Shown here piece by piece: positions 55,247-63,225 of a DNA stretch of 64,000 nt. The translations under genes were made by a program, and so were the position numbers. Within the stretch, counting starts at the first letter, position 1. Every line of letters starts with the position of its first letter. The DNA comes from Soehngenia longivitae (GTDB lineage: Bacteria > Bacillota > Clostridia > Tissierellales > Tissierellaceae), in the NCBI RefSeq assembly GCF_004684055.1, contig NZ_SRIB01000002.1, positions 186,001-250,000 of the forward strand. The letters are read 5' to 3'. The notes under the pieces are model-generated. The model was not told the DNA's origin, searched no databases, and worked only from the letters and a program-made list of their open reading frames with translations.

Positions 55247-56272
55247 ATGAGTGCACTTAGAACTGATGTTGGCATTGATTTAGGTACAGCGACTATTTTA
55301 GTGTATATAAAGGGTAAAGGGATAGTGTTAAAAGAACCATCAGTAGTTGCAATTGATCAGTATACTAATAGTTTTTTAGCAGTTGGAGAAGAAGCTAGGA
55401 GGATGATTGGCAGAACTCCAGGCAACATAGTTGCCATTAGGCCACTAAAAGATGGAGTTATATCTGATTATGATGTTACTCAGAGGATGCTAAAGTTTTT
55501 TATTAAGAAAGCCATTGGTAATATGTTTTTGAAACCTAGGATAATCATATGTGTACCAAGTGGAGTCACAGAGGTTGAAAAAAGAGCAGTGCTAGAAGCA
55601 AGTGCTGAGGCAGGTGCAAGCAAGACTTACTTAATAGAGGAACCTGTTGCAGCGGCTATTGGAGCAGGACTTGATATTACACAACCTAGTGGAAACATGG
55701 TAGTAGATATTGGTGGAGGAACAACAGATGTAGCTGTAATATCTCTTGGTGGCATAGTTGAAAGCAAATCAATAAAAACAGCTGGAGACGAATGTGATGA
55801 AGCTATTGTCAAATACATCAGAAAAAAATACAACATGATGATTGGAGATATGACAGCTGAGGAGTTAAAAAAGCAAATAGGTTGTGCCTATCCATATGAT
55901 AAGGAGAAATTTGCAGAAGTTAAGGGAAGAAATCTAATAAATGGACTTCCGCTAACTGTTAAGATTTCATCAAATGATATGCTAGAAGCTTTAAATGAGC
56001 CTGTTAGAGAAATTGTTGATGCAGTTCATTATGTTTTAGAGAGAACTCCACCTGAGCTAGCAGCCGACATCAGTAACTTTGGAATTTATCTGACAGGAGG
56101 CGGGGCTTTACTTTATGGACTTGATAAACTTATTGAAGAAGAAACTGGAATTAAGACTAAAGTAGCAGACAATCCAGTAGAATGTGTAGCTATCGGGACA
56201 GGGAAATCTCTAGAATCATTGAATTTATTGGAGAAAAACTTACAAAAAACTGAGAATAGTAGATATAGATAA
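55247..56272 (+). CDS. MreB/Mbl-family actin-like cell-shape protein
   Basis: 341 residues. Actin-fold motifs: phosphate-1 VGIDLGTATILVY, phosphate-2 MVVDIGGGTTDVAVISLGG, and adenosine LTGGGALLYGLDKLIEEE; YLIEEPVAAAIGAGL and MTAEELKKQIGCAYP are MreB-typical. It forms membrane filaments that guide wall synthesis. mreC/mreD do not follow, so it is more like the separate Mbl-type gene that sits after murA in Bacillus than the mreBCD copy. Confidence 0.93.
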   Translation: MSALRTDVGIDLGTATILVYIKGKGIVLKEPSVVAIDQYTNSFLAVGEEARRMIGRTPGNIVAIRPLKDGVISDYDVTQRMLKFFIKKAIGNMFLKPRIIICVPSGVTEVEKRAVLEASAEAGASKTYLIEEPVAAAIGAGLDITQPSGNMVVDIGGGTTDVAVISLGGIVESKSIKTAGDECDEAIVKYIRKKYNMMIGDMTAEELKKQIGCAYPYDKEKFAEVKGRNLINGLPLTVKISSNDMLEALNEPVREIVDAVHYVLERTPPELAADISNFGIYLTGGGALLYGLDKLIEEETGIKTKVADNPVECVAIGTGKSLESLNLLEKNLQKTENSRYR

Positions 56273-56302
56273 AATAAGAGATGCTTTAAGCATCTCTTAT
56301 TT
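56272..56302. terminator. Bidirectional terminator between mbl-like gene and glycosidase gene
   Basis: AAATAAGAGATGCTT and AAGCATCTCTTATTT around a single T; overlaps both stop codons. Confidence 0.75.
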
Positions 56303-59122
56303 AAATGGGAAAACTAATTGATAATTAATTGTAGAGCCATTTAATACAAATTCCACATATGAATATTTTTTTAACCCTTCTGGAGTCGATATACTTGTAT
56401 CATTTAGAGTAATATATCTCACTCCATCTTTTAATTCAGTTTTGTTAGTATTTCCAACTTGTACGAGAAATATTTTTTTGCCCTTCTTTGCTGCTTCACT
56501 TAATCTTTCATGTAATAGTTCAGATTCTAATTTATCAGTAAAACTTGTATAAACTGCTGGTAGTGTGATTATTATATTACTTTCTGTCCTTTGATCTAAG
56601 TCCTTAATTAATTTTGTCCATTGGCTACTGTCAAAAGCTCTTATTCCTTCTTTTGTGGATCTCAATGTAATAAAATATGCATCTCCATTTTTAGAGGTTC
56701 CGTATGACTTTGTGCCATCTATAACAGCACTGTGATTTATGCCATTTTTAAAACCTGTACTCATCGTACCCATTCTTATGCCTATATTTGATTTTGAAAG
56801 TGAATTTTTAAGTCCTTTTAATCTACTCGTATCTATTATCTTTGACATAAGCGTATTGCCTGAGATCTTTGGTTCTGTATATACTGCGATCCTTTTGCCA
56901 TCGCTAGCTAGATCAGCTTTCTTTTCTAATGGATCAGAAACTTTAGTAGAATTAGGGTAACCACTAGTCATATAGGGCGACTCGGAATAAGAAGTGAGCG
57001 CATCAATTAAAATAGTACCTGATGGTTTATTTGCTGAATTTGTTTCAGCCACATATATCCTTTGTAAGTTAATCGGATAACTTACTCCACTAGGGATATT
57101 CGCCTCTAAGTACTTCCAATCACTAAAATCTATGGATTTAGAAAAGTCAATTACATATGATTTTCCCGATTTATCAATCACTGTACCTCTTAACCAAGTG
57201 TTTGAATTATCTCCCTTTACCCAAATACCTATCTTAGGAGGATTTCCACTTAAGGGGTAACCATTTTTAGTATGAGTAAAATTAAGATATGCAGCTCTAG
57301 TACCTGTGCCCTTCGACATGTCGTATTTTAAGGCTATGCTTTTACTGCCATCTTTAGCATCTCCAACTAAAGAAACACTCCCTGTTACATCATTAGGGTA
57401 ACCGCTGAAATTTATATTCGTTTCTTTTTCAAAAGAATTTACCATATTTGGAGTTGAACCAACAGAGACTAATATGCTAGTAACTGCATTTTGACTTTTT
57501 ACAACTATGGCACCCGAACCGTTTGTATTTGAAGCATAGAACACTCCGTCTTTTACTTCACCAATATCTCCTATAACTTCAAAACTTAAATTAGATAGAC
57601 TTAAAGAGCCGGTTTTGCCTTGATCATCTTTTCCAATAAAAGTTCCGAGTGATTTTGTATTACCTGGTGCAATATTGAATTTTTCAATAGATGGCACGAT
57701 TTCTTTAATTTCACCTAAGACATCAACATCTGCCGTAGCTTTTATTCCATTATATTCACAGGTGATGTTGACTAAACCCTTGCTATTTGCCTTAAAAATT
57801 AAATTTTCAACATAAGAGTCAGCTGTTGAAGTAGACCAGATGAGTTGCGACTTATCAATGTCAATCGGATTATAGTACTGGTCAAAGCCTTTTACTGTAA
57901 AGCTTACTTCACCACCTGCAAAGATCTTTGAAGACTTAGGAATGATCTGCAAATATGTTAACTCACCAAGTGGTGCATCTGAATATACGCCTAGACCATT
58001 TACGACTTGTCTTTGGCTACCCTCGCTAGGGATATTAACTAAATAAGGCTTTGAAGTTCCTTTTGGTTTAAGTGCCATAGTAGTAGATCCACCACCATCT
58101 AAGTTAACACCATTATACGCACCTAAATCTTTAAGTATTGCTCCTAACATAGGTTGCTCAATTCCTTTAAAAGAGCTGTGTCTACCGTCGACTGTCACAA
58201 GATAGACTACATTATTTTCTTTATTTATTCCTATACCTGTTCTTGGGTGCACTCCTGTGCTTTGGATATTTGTCGAAGTGACTACACCATCTTTCAACAC
58301 TATGCTTCCTGCCCCCAATGCGGTTTTTATTTCAAAGATATCAGGCTTAGTTACTATAGATAATTCTACTTCATCTCCTACTTCGAGATCGTTCAACAAG
58401 TGATTTTTTACTGCTAAAACATAAGAATTATCTTCTTTTGGTATATCAAAGGGTTCTCCCCCTACTCTTTTTTCTGATACAATTCCGTTCACAACTAAGA
58501 CTTCAACTAATTCTTTATTGTATTTACCACCTAATGATTTTGGTCCCCAATATTTATCTAACAATGTGACAACTGTTTGATCTGTTGAAACTTTGTTATA
58601 AGTACTTATGTTTATAGTTTTTCCTGTCCTTAGATTTTTAGCAGACATTGTTTGATCAACATAATCAATGAAAGCATTGTTGTTATAATCCACATAGAAA
58701 GTTGGCAAGCTATAAGGACTTCTTATAGGTGATGATATAACAACACTGTCATTTATGAGCGTACCTAAAGAGTTTGGAACAGGGCTGTAATTAAAATAAT
58801 CACCGTTTATGCCAGCTATAGCACCAGTCTTATCAACCATATTGGAGACTGTATCTCTTAAGCTTAAACCTTCGGGATTGAACATTCCCTTTATTTGGGT
58901 GTACTCATCTGTTAAATCGATGGTTATTACATTTATTTGCATCCAACCTGATGTAGTAAATCTTTGAATTTTTTGATGAGTAGCTCCCATTGAAAGAGGT
59001 GTTTCTTCAATCCTCTCATAAATTGTAGTTGGCAATGTGATATTTGATGCTACTGATGGAAAAGGTATTGCCATAAAAATTATGGTTAGTAATAATGCAA
59101 AACTAATAATTCTTTTTTTCAT
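56297..59122 (-). CDS. Secreted phosphodiester glycosidase-type (NAGPA domain) protein
   Basis: 941 residues. Signal peptide to about 25 (FPSVAS). Residues about 60-380 form the NAGPA-like domain: AGINGDYFNY, HPRTGIGINKENNVVYLVTVDG, LGAYNGVNLDGGGSTTM and RQVVNGLGVYSD, the signature of phosphodiester alpha-GlcNAcase-like enzymes. Then come Big-type Ig-like segments (TYLQIIPKSSKIFAGGEVSF) and a jelly-roll-like region with IGIWVKGDNSNTWLRG (about 600-700). The last 230 residues I do not recognise. It may trim or sense sugar-phosphate polymers of the wall; substrate unknown. It is transcribed alone, behind a perfect palindrome. Confidence 0.85.
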   Translation of the reverse strand: MKKRIISFALLLTIIFMAIPFPSVASNITLPTTIYERIEETPLSMGATHQKIQRFTTSGWMQINVITIDLTDEYTQIKGMFNPEGLSLRDTVSNMVDKTGAIAGINGDYFNYSPVPNSLGTLINDSVVISSPIRSPYSLPTFYVDYNNNAFIDYVDQTMSAKNLRTGKTINISTYNKVSTDQTVVTLLDKYWGPKSLGGKYNKELVEVLVVNGIVSEKRVGGEPFDIPKEDNSYVLAVKNHLLNDLEVGDEVELSIVTKPDIFEIKTALGAGSIVLKDGVVTSTNIQSTGVHPRTGIGINKENNVVYLVTVDGRHSSFKGIEQPMLGAILKDLGAYNGVNLDGGGSTTMALKPKGTSKPYLVNIPSEGSQRQVVNGLGVYSDAPLGELTYLQIIPKSSKIFAGGEVSFTVKGFDQYYNPIDIDKSQLIWSTSTADSYVENLIFKANSKGLVNITCEYNGIKATADVDVLGEIKEIVPSIEKFNIAPGNTKSLGTFIGKDDQGKTGSLSLSNLSFEVIGDIGEVKDGVFYASNTNGSGAIVVKSQNAVTSILVSVGSTPNMVNSFEKETNINFSGYPNDVTGSVSLVGDAKDGSKSIALKYDMSKGTGTRAAYLNFTHTKNGYPLSGNPPKIGIWVKGDNSNTWLRGTVIDKSGKSYVIDFSKSIDFSDWKYLEANIPSGVSYPINLQRIYVAETNSANKPSGTILIDALTSYSESPYMTSGYPNSTKVSDPLEKKADLASDGKRIAVYTEPKISGNTLMSKIIDTSRLKGLKNSLSKSNIGIRMGTMSTGFKNGINHSAVIDGTKSYGTSKNGDAYFITLRSTKEGIRAFDSSQWTKLIKDLDQRTESNIIITLPAVYTSFTDKLESELLHERLSEAAKKGKKIFLVQVGNTNKTELKDGVRYITLNDTSISTPEGLKKYSYVEFVLNGSTINYQLVFPFK

Positions 59123-59143
59123 ATCTTGCTCCTTTCTGTTAAC

Positions 59144-59159
59144 ATACTGTATACAGTAT
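59144..59159. promoter_or_regulatory. 16-bp perfect palindrome upstream of the glycosidase gene
   Basis: ATACTGTATACAGTAT lies 22 nt upstream of the start codon, around the expected transcription start. The TGTATACA core resembles operators of GntR- or BlaI/CopY-type repressors; none is encoded nearby. Confidence 0.45.
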
Positions 59160-59210
59160 AGAGTAAATTTATTATCAAAGAGTTACAATTATGTTACAAG
59201 TTGGTTACAA

Positions 59211-59250
59211 ATAAAAAAGTCGCAGTCAAACGACTGCGACTTCTCTTTTG
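59211..59250 (-). terminator. Strong hairpin with U tract on the minus strand
   Basis: AAGTCGCAGTC (59217-59227) and GACTGCGACTT (59232-59242) with a 4-nt loop. On the minus strand it is followed by TTTTATTTG, a good U tract, although no minus-strand gene ends here. On the plus strand CTCTTTTG follows. Confidence 0.7.
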
Positions 59251-59380
59251 TCTTCCACAGGATAAGCGGTGCTACACTCACCTAATATTCCGATGAGAGT
59301 TTAATAAGAGCTTTTGATCTTTTGTATTTCCAGTAAAACTTTAACTTTAAAGTCGGATGTATATGTATTTTTAATGATTT
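59211..59380 (-). ncRNA. Candidate structured non-coding RNA
   Basis: A minus-strand RNA ending in the strong terminator at 59211-59250 has no coding frame. Before it, GGTG-agtgtag-CACC nests inside GGA/TCC, and CTCT pairs with AGAG just before the terminator stem, giving a compact fold. A TATAAT on the minus strand (about 59386-59391) could be its -10, predicting an RNA of about 160 nt. I could not match it to 6S, SRP, tmRNA or a known riboswitch. Confidence 0.35.
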
Positions 59381-59391
59381 CATTTTATTAT

Positions 59392-59503
59392 AAATTCAAG
59401 CTTTCAGTTTTCTTAATTTATGAGAGCTTTTTGTGGTAAAGACCAATGTGGATAGACTCTTAAATATGTAGACAGAACTCGGAGCGAATTACCTGATATT
59501 AAA
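59392..59503. other. Non-coding stretch, nothing recognised
   Basis: Between the candidate RNA and the next gene I see no open frame with a ribosome-binding site and no hairpin. The gap from 59123 to 59503 as a whole holds only the palindrome, the terminator and the candidate RNA. Confidence 0.4.
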
Positions 59504-59872
59504 TTATTTTTTGGAATATTTTTCTTCTATCTTTTTTATGGTATAGTCAGCTAATCCGACACTTATGATAAAGGCAACTATCAAACAAACTAGTTGCAAA
59601 ACATCAGCGATTGGGCTTATACCCATAGTGTTTCTAAAAACCAGATCGAGTAAGAAGAAAAAAACGAGAAAATACACTATTGTAAAAAACCATATAAACA
59701 TACTATTGCCCCCTACAAAGTAATCCTCATTATTTATAGCAACACCTTCTGCAATCAAATCATAAGACTCCAAAATGTAATCCAAAGTTTCGAAAGAATA
59801 TTCGCATGATTCATATTCTTCGACAGTATTAAATCTAAATGGTAGTTCATCTTCCCCATTTCCAAAGGACAC
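59504..59872 (-). CDS. Small two-helix membrane protein, possibly N-terminally truncated
   Basis: 122 residues if translation begins at GTG 59872, which has no ribosome-binding site. The N-terminal half is acidic (GEDELPFRFNTVEEYESC, YILESYDLIAEGVAIN); two hydrophobic helices follow (MFIWFFTIVYFLVFFFLLD and VLQLVCLIVAFIISVGLA) with a charged tail. The same frame is open upstream across one TGA for about 25 more codons ending in IINLGGN, so an older, longer gene may have acquired a stop. No family recognised. Its flanks are non-coding on both sides. Confidence 0.45.
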   Translation of the reverse strand: MSFGNGEDELPFRFNTVEEYESCEYSFETLDYILESYDLIAEGVAINNEDYFVGGNSMFIWFFTIVYFLVFFFLLDLVFRNTMGISPIADVLQLVCLIVAFIISVGLADYTIKKIEEKYSKK

Positions 59873-60162
59873 ATCGCCAAAACTTCTAGCAACTCAGTTT
59901 CCGCCGAGATTAATGATTTGAGGATAGTGATAAAAGAATTGTTGTCGGCTTTTACTAAGTTTCACTTGACTACGTTAAATATTGCTTTTCACAAACATTG
60001 TACTACCGCTGATGGATAGTGTCAAATAATCGTTGGAAAACAATAAAAAATATGAGGTTCTAAGAACATCTATTAGCTTTTTTCATGCTTTCTTTTTTTA
60101 CTTTTTATCGGGGTTTCATCTATTGCAAAACTTAAGTTTTCCATTTTTTGAGCATAAAAATA
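59873..60162. other. Non-coding stretch, possibly gene remnant
   Basis: No convincing gene. The minus strand carries the fragment VKLSKSRQQFFYHYPQIINL followed by GGN and TGA, in frame with the small membrane protein gene. The plus strand has a short open frame from 60033 with no ribosome-binding site, running into the tRNA and rejected. Confidence 0.4.
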
Positions 60163-60206
60163 AGAGTGTCCTTGATAGGAAACTCAAATCCTATCAAAGA
60201 CACTCT
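60163..60206 (-). terminator. Terminator of tRNA-Pro
   Basis: A long hairpin (outer arms AGAGTGTC/GACACTCT, inner TTGATAGG/CCTATCAA, one mismatch) lies 3 nt after the tRNA CCA end; on the minus strand TTATTTTTATG follows. Confidence 0.8.
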
Positions 60207-60209
60207 GTA

Positions 60210-60286
60210 TGGTCGGGGTGAGAGGATTCGAACCCCCGGCCCCATGGTCCCAAACCACGTGCGCTACCAAACTGCGCTACACCCCG
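60210..60286 (-). tRNA. tRNA-Pro (anticodon TGG)
   Basis: 77 nt with CCA encoded. Acceptor arms CGGGGTG/CACCCCG pair fully; D-arm GCGCAGTTTGGTAGCGC; anticodon loop TTTGGGA gives TGG; T-arm GGGGGTTCGAATCC. A terminator follows directly. Confidence 0.95.
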
Positions 60287-60407
60287 ATATCTTACCGACT
60301 TTTATATTATATAACACTGTGTTAAAAGATGCAATAGTTTTTTTAAAAATATTATGCCGCGCTAAATGCAAGTTAAAATGAAACACTTTTATCTCTGTTA
60401 AAATTTG

Positions 60408-60896
60408 CTATTTACTTTTTTCTCTTACCAATTCAATAGCTTCTTTTCCAGTCATATGATGAATATCAATAGCTATAATTAGAGCATTTTTACAATTACT
60501 TATCTCTTTTTCTTTATCTTCTCTCTTTTGATCTTTAGAATATTTTTCCACAAGTGCTCTAAAAGCCTCTAAATGTTCATCGCCTTCAGCAATTCTAGCC
60601 TTCCCAAAGGCTATTACACTTCTGAAATAAGTAGTATATTCAGCACTTACAATCTTATCTTCATCTACTACTGCAAATGATACTTTAGGATTTTTTGCGA
60701 TGGCATCGACCTTGTGCCCACTTTTTGCTGAATGAAAATATATCTTACCATTGTGATACACATAACTCAACGGCACTGCGTAAGGATAGTCATCATCTCC
60801 AATACATGCAAGTATACCATTTGTACATCTATTTAAGACTTTTTCTACCTCGTCTTCGCTTAGCTGTTGGTTTTTTCTTCTCATTTCTCTAAACAT
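60408..60896 (-). CDS. Pyridoxamine-phosphate-oxidase-like flavin-binding protein
   Basis: 162 residues with GGGAG 7 nt before the ATG. Features of the split-barrel FMN-binding family related to NimA nitroimidazole reductases: MRRKNQQLSEDEVEKVLNR at the N-terminus, CIGDDDYPYAVPLSYVYHNG, IYFHSAKSGHKVDAIAKNPK and FRSVIAFGKARIAEG. It probably binds FMN or a related cofactor and reduces small substrates; no substrate can be named. It lies between two tRNA genes on the same strand. Confidence 0.85.
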   Translation of the reverse strand: MFREMRRKNQQLSEDEVEKVLNRCTNGILACIGDDDYPYAVPLSYVYHNGKIYFHSAKSGHKVDAIAKNPKVSFAVVDEDKIVSAEYTTYFRSVIAFGKARIAEGDEHLEAFRALVEKYSKDQKREDKEKEISNCKNALIIAIDIHHMTGKEAIELVREKSK

Positions 60897-60916
60897 ATTT
60901 ATCTCCCAAAATGATT

Positions 60917-61003
60917 TGGTGCAGGTAACAGGAGTCGAACCTGCATGAAGTTACCTTCACTAGAACCTGAATCTAGCGCGTCTGCCAATTCCGCCATACC
61001 TGC
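60917..61003 (-). tRNA. tRNA-Leu (anticodon CAG)
   Basis: 87 nt with CCA encoded and the long variable arm of class II tRNAs (GTGAAGGTAACTTCAT). Acceptor GCAGGTA/TACCTGC; anticodon loop TTCAGGT gives CAG; T-arm GCAGGTTCGACTCCTGT. Confidence 0.95.
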
Positions 61004-61116
61004 AACTAACTATAATTATATATAAAGCAAAAAGAACATTCAATATAAATTTATAGGTTAAGAAAAATTTATTTCGGGTACATAATAAATGTATCAAATT
61101 AATTGGAGGGGTTTAA

Positions 61117-61617
61117 ATGAAAAAAGTAGCTATTTTATTAGAAAATATGTTTGATGAGCAGGAATTAATATTTCCTTATCATAGACTTAGAGAAGACTTT
61201 GAAGTTAGTTTAGTCGGAAGTGAAAAAGACAAAGTATATGAAAGTAAATCAGGATTTAAAATTAAAAGCACCCATGCTTCAGATGAAATAAATCCAGAAG
61301 AGTATTCTGGTTTAGTGATTCCTGGCGGATTCTCACCTGATTTTATGAGGAGAAATGAAAATACAAAAGCTTTGGTTAAAAAATTCAATGAATTAAACAA
61401 ACCGATTGCTGCAATATGCCATGGGCCATGGATGCTAGCATCGTGCTGTGACTTAAAGGGAAGAGAAGTAACATCTTTCTATAGCATTAAAGATGATTTA
61501 GTAAATGCTGGAGCAAAATGGGTAGACAAAGAGGTTGTCGTTGATGGGAATTTAATAACATCAAGAAATCCTAATGATCTTCCAGCATTCATAAAAGAAT
61601 TTATAAAGAAGATTTAA
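61117..61617 (+). CDS. DJ-1/PfpI family protein
   Basis: 166 residues. The nucleophile elbow is AAICHGPWMLAS with the conserved Cys followed by His; LLENMFDEQELIFPYHRLRE is the N-terminal Glu-containing motif and VVDGNLITSRNPNDLPAFI the C-terminal one. PfpI-type proteins act as intracellular peptidases, deglycases or chaperones; the exact activity is disputed across the family. GGAGGGG lies about 7 nt upstream. Confidence 0.9.
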   Translation: MKKVAILLENMFDEQELIFPYHRLREDFEVSLVGSEKDKVYESKSGFKIKSTHASDEINPEEYSGLVIPGGFSPDFMRRNENTKALVKKFNELNKPIAAICHGPWMLASCCDLKGREVTSFYSIKDDLVNAGAKWVDKEVVVDGNLITSRNPNDLPAFIKEFIKKI

Positions 61618-61624
61618 AAAATTC

Positions 61625-61653
61625 TTGACATGACTCCTTTAACGCTATAAAAT
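61625..61653 (+). promoter_or_regulatory. Promoter of the aspartokinase leader
   Basis: Perfect TTGACA (61625-61630), 17-nt spacer, TAAAAT (61648-61653), placing the transcript start at about 61660, where the T-box leader begins. Confidence 0.6.
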
Positions 61654-61659
61654 AATAAA

Positions 61660-61875
61660 AAACGATGAGGGTTGAAAGTAAGTTAGATATTTACTAAAAG
61701 AGAAGAAAGTTCACCGGCTGAAAGACTTTCGTAGTAAAACTAACTGAAATACCGCTTCCTGAGTTCTCATTCTGAAATATAAGTAAGTTTGAGCGTTGGC
61801 TAGACGTTATTAGTTTGTCTTTATTTAGGTGGATACAAGTGCGCTTGTCCTTTTTAGGATGAGCGCAATTTTTTT
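61660..61875 (+). ncRNA. T-box leader with terminator/antiterminator
   Basis: Stem I is visible: GATGAGG at the base, AGTA (61677-61680), helix AGTTAG/CTAACT, helix TTTACTA/TAGTAAA, an AG-rich bulge, helix AAAGT/ACTTT, and an apical loop with GGCTG (GNUG). GAA (61746-61748) follows the helix as in specifier loops. The T-box AGGTGGATAC (61827-61836) can pair in an antiterminator; the competing terminator has 12-bp arms (61840-61851/61856-61867) and a U tract. The triplet after GAA reads ATA and the tRNA-end contact is TGGA, so the sensed amino acid is not assigned. Confidence 0.72.
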
Positions 61876-61889
61876 AAGGAGTGGATAAA

Positions 61890-63212
61890 ATGAATGATAT
61901 TGTCATATCAAAATTTGGGGGGAGCTCATTAGCCACTTCCAGTCAATTTAAGCGAGTTAAAGAAATAGTAGATAGCAATAAAATGATAAAAGTTGTAGTG
62001 CCGTCTGCACCTGGTAAAAGAGATGAAAAAGATCATAAAATCACAGATTTATTGTATATGTGTTATCAACTTTCCTCACATGGACTTAAATTTGATGATA
62101 TTTTTAAGATGATAGCTGAGAGGTTTTTTGAAATTTGTGATAGTCTTTCAATAGACATAGATCTTGAAAATATTTTAGAAGAGATAAAGATCAATATAGA
62201 AAAAAATAAAGGCAGAGATTATTGTGCTAGTAGAGGTGAATATATAAATGGTATTTTGCTCGCAAAGTATTTAGGATATGAGTTCATAGATGCAAGTGAT
62301 GTCATCTTTTTCAATGAGTCTAATGAAATTGATGAAATAAAAACAAATGAAGCTCTTCGAGAAAAAATAAGTATGGATGATGATATTAAATATGTAATTC
62401 CCGGATTTTACGGTTCGTTTATGTCTGAGGTGAGGACATTTTCAAGAGGAGGGTCAGATATAACCGGTTCAGTTATCGCTAATGCTCTGGATGCTAAGCT
62501 GTATGAAAATTGGACAGATGTATCTGGATTTTTAGTAGCAGATCCTAAGATAGTAGAAAATCCTAAAGAAATTGATTTAATAACTTATAAAGAACTTAGA
62601 GAATTATCCTATATGGGAGCTAAAGTATTGCATGAAGAGGCAATATTTCCAGTAAAGAAAAAAGGAATTCCAATACAGATAAAAAACACAAATAGACCTC
62701 AAGACAAAGGCACTTTAATTGTACCTGAGACATGGGAAAAAAATAGAGAACATTTAGTAACTGGAATTGCTGGGAAGAAGAACTTCACAGTAATCACCGT
62801 TGAAAAAACTTTGATGAATAGTGATAAGAGCTTTTTAAGAAAGCTAGTATCTGTATTTGAAACAAATGATATATCAATCGAGCACATGCCATCAGGCATT
62901 GATTCCATATCTGTTGTGGTTTCTGACGAAGAACTAAACGGGAAACTCTCAAAGATAAAAGAGGAAATGAGAATTTATTTAAATCCTGACAATATAATTT
63001 CATCTTCAAATATGGCACTAGTTGCAGTAGTTGGGAGAGGGATGATAAGAACAAAGGGGATTTCAGCAAGAGTATTTACTGCTCTTTCAAGTAATGGAGT
63101 AAATATTCGCATGATATCACAAGGCTCTAGCGAATTAAATATAATCATAGGGATTGAAAATAGTGATTTTGAAACAGCGATCAAAGCTATTTACAAAGCA
63201 TTTTATGAATAA
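61890..63212 (+). CDS. Aspartate kinase
   Basis: 440 residues from the ATG at 61890 (AAGGAG about 8 nt upstream; the GTG at 61881 lies in the ribosome-binding site). The kinase domain starts VISKFGGSSLATSSQFKRV and includes the aspartate-binding RGEYINGILLAKYL and FSRGGSDITGSVIANALDA. The C-terminal part carries two ACT domains (from about 300: FTVITVEKTLMNSDKSFLRK; later MALVAVVGRGMIRTKGISAR), the site of feedback by lysine or threonine. The short fused form without dehydrogenase is monofunctional. asd follows after 13 nt, and the T-box leader controls both. Confidence 0.95.
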   Translation: MNDIVISKFGGSSLATSSQFKRVKEIVDSNKMIKVVVPSAPGKRDEKDHKITDLLYMCYQLSSHGLKFDDIFKMIAERFFEICDSLSIDIDLENILEEIKINIEKNKGRDYCASRGEYINGILLAKYLGYEFIDASDVIFFNESNEIDEIKTNEALREKISMDDDIKYVIPGFYGSFMSEVRTFSRGGSDITGSVIANALDAKLYENWTDVSGFLVADPKIVENPKEIDLITYKELRELSYMGAKVLHEEAIFPVKKKGIPIQIKNTNRPQDKGTLIVPETWEKNREHLVTGIAGKKNFTVITVEKTLMNSDKSFLRKLVSVFETNDISIEHMPSGIDSISVVVSDEELNGKLSKIKEEMRIYLNPDNIISSSNMALVAVVGRGMIRTKGISARVFTALSSNGVNIRMISQGSSELNIIIGIENSDFETAIKAIYKAFYE

Positions 63213-63225
63213 GGAGGACTTTGCG

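Noticed and set aside
60033-60221. Plus-strand open frame of 62 codons
   Set aside because: No ribosome-binding site, low-complexity Phe-rich start, and it runs into the tRNA-Pro terminator and tRNA.
60148-60381. Plus-strand frame across tRNA-Pro
   Set aside because: It is the complement of a tRNA gene; the peptide with GERIRTPGP is a familiar false translation of tRNA complements.
61660-61875. Lysine riboswitch upstream of aspartate kinase
   Set aside because: The conserved lysine-riboswitch core elements (AGAGGTGC, GCCGAAG) are absent, whereas T-box stem I motifs and a T-box-like sequence are present.
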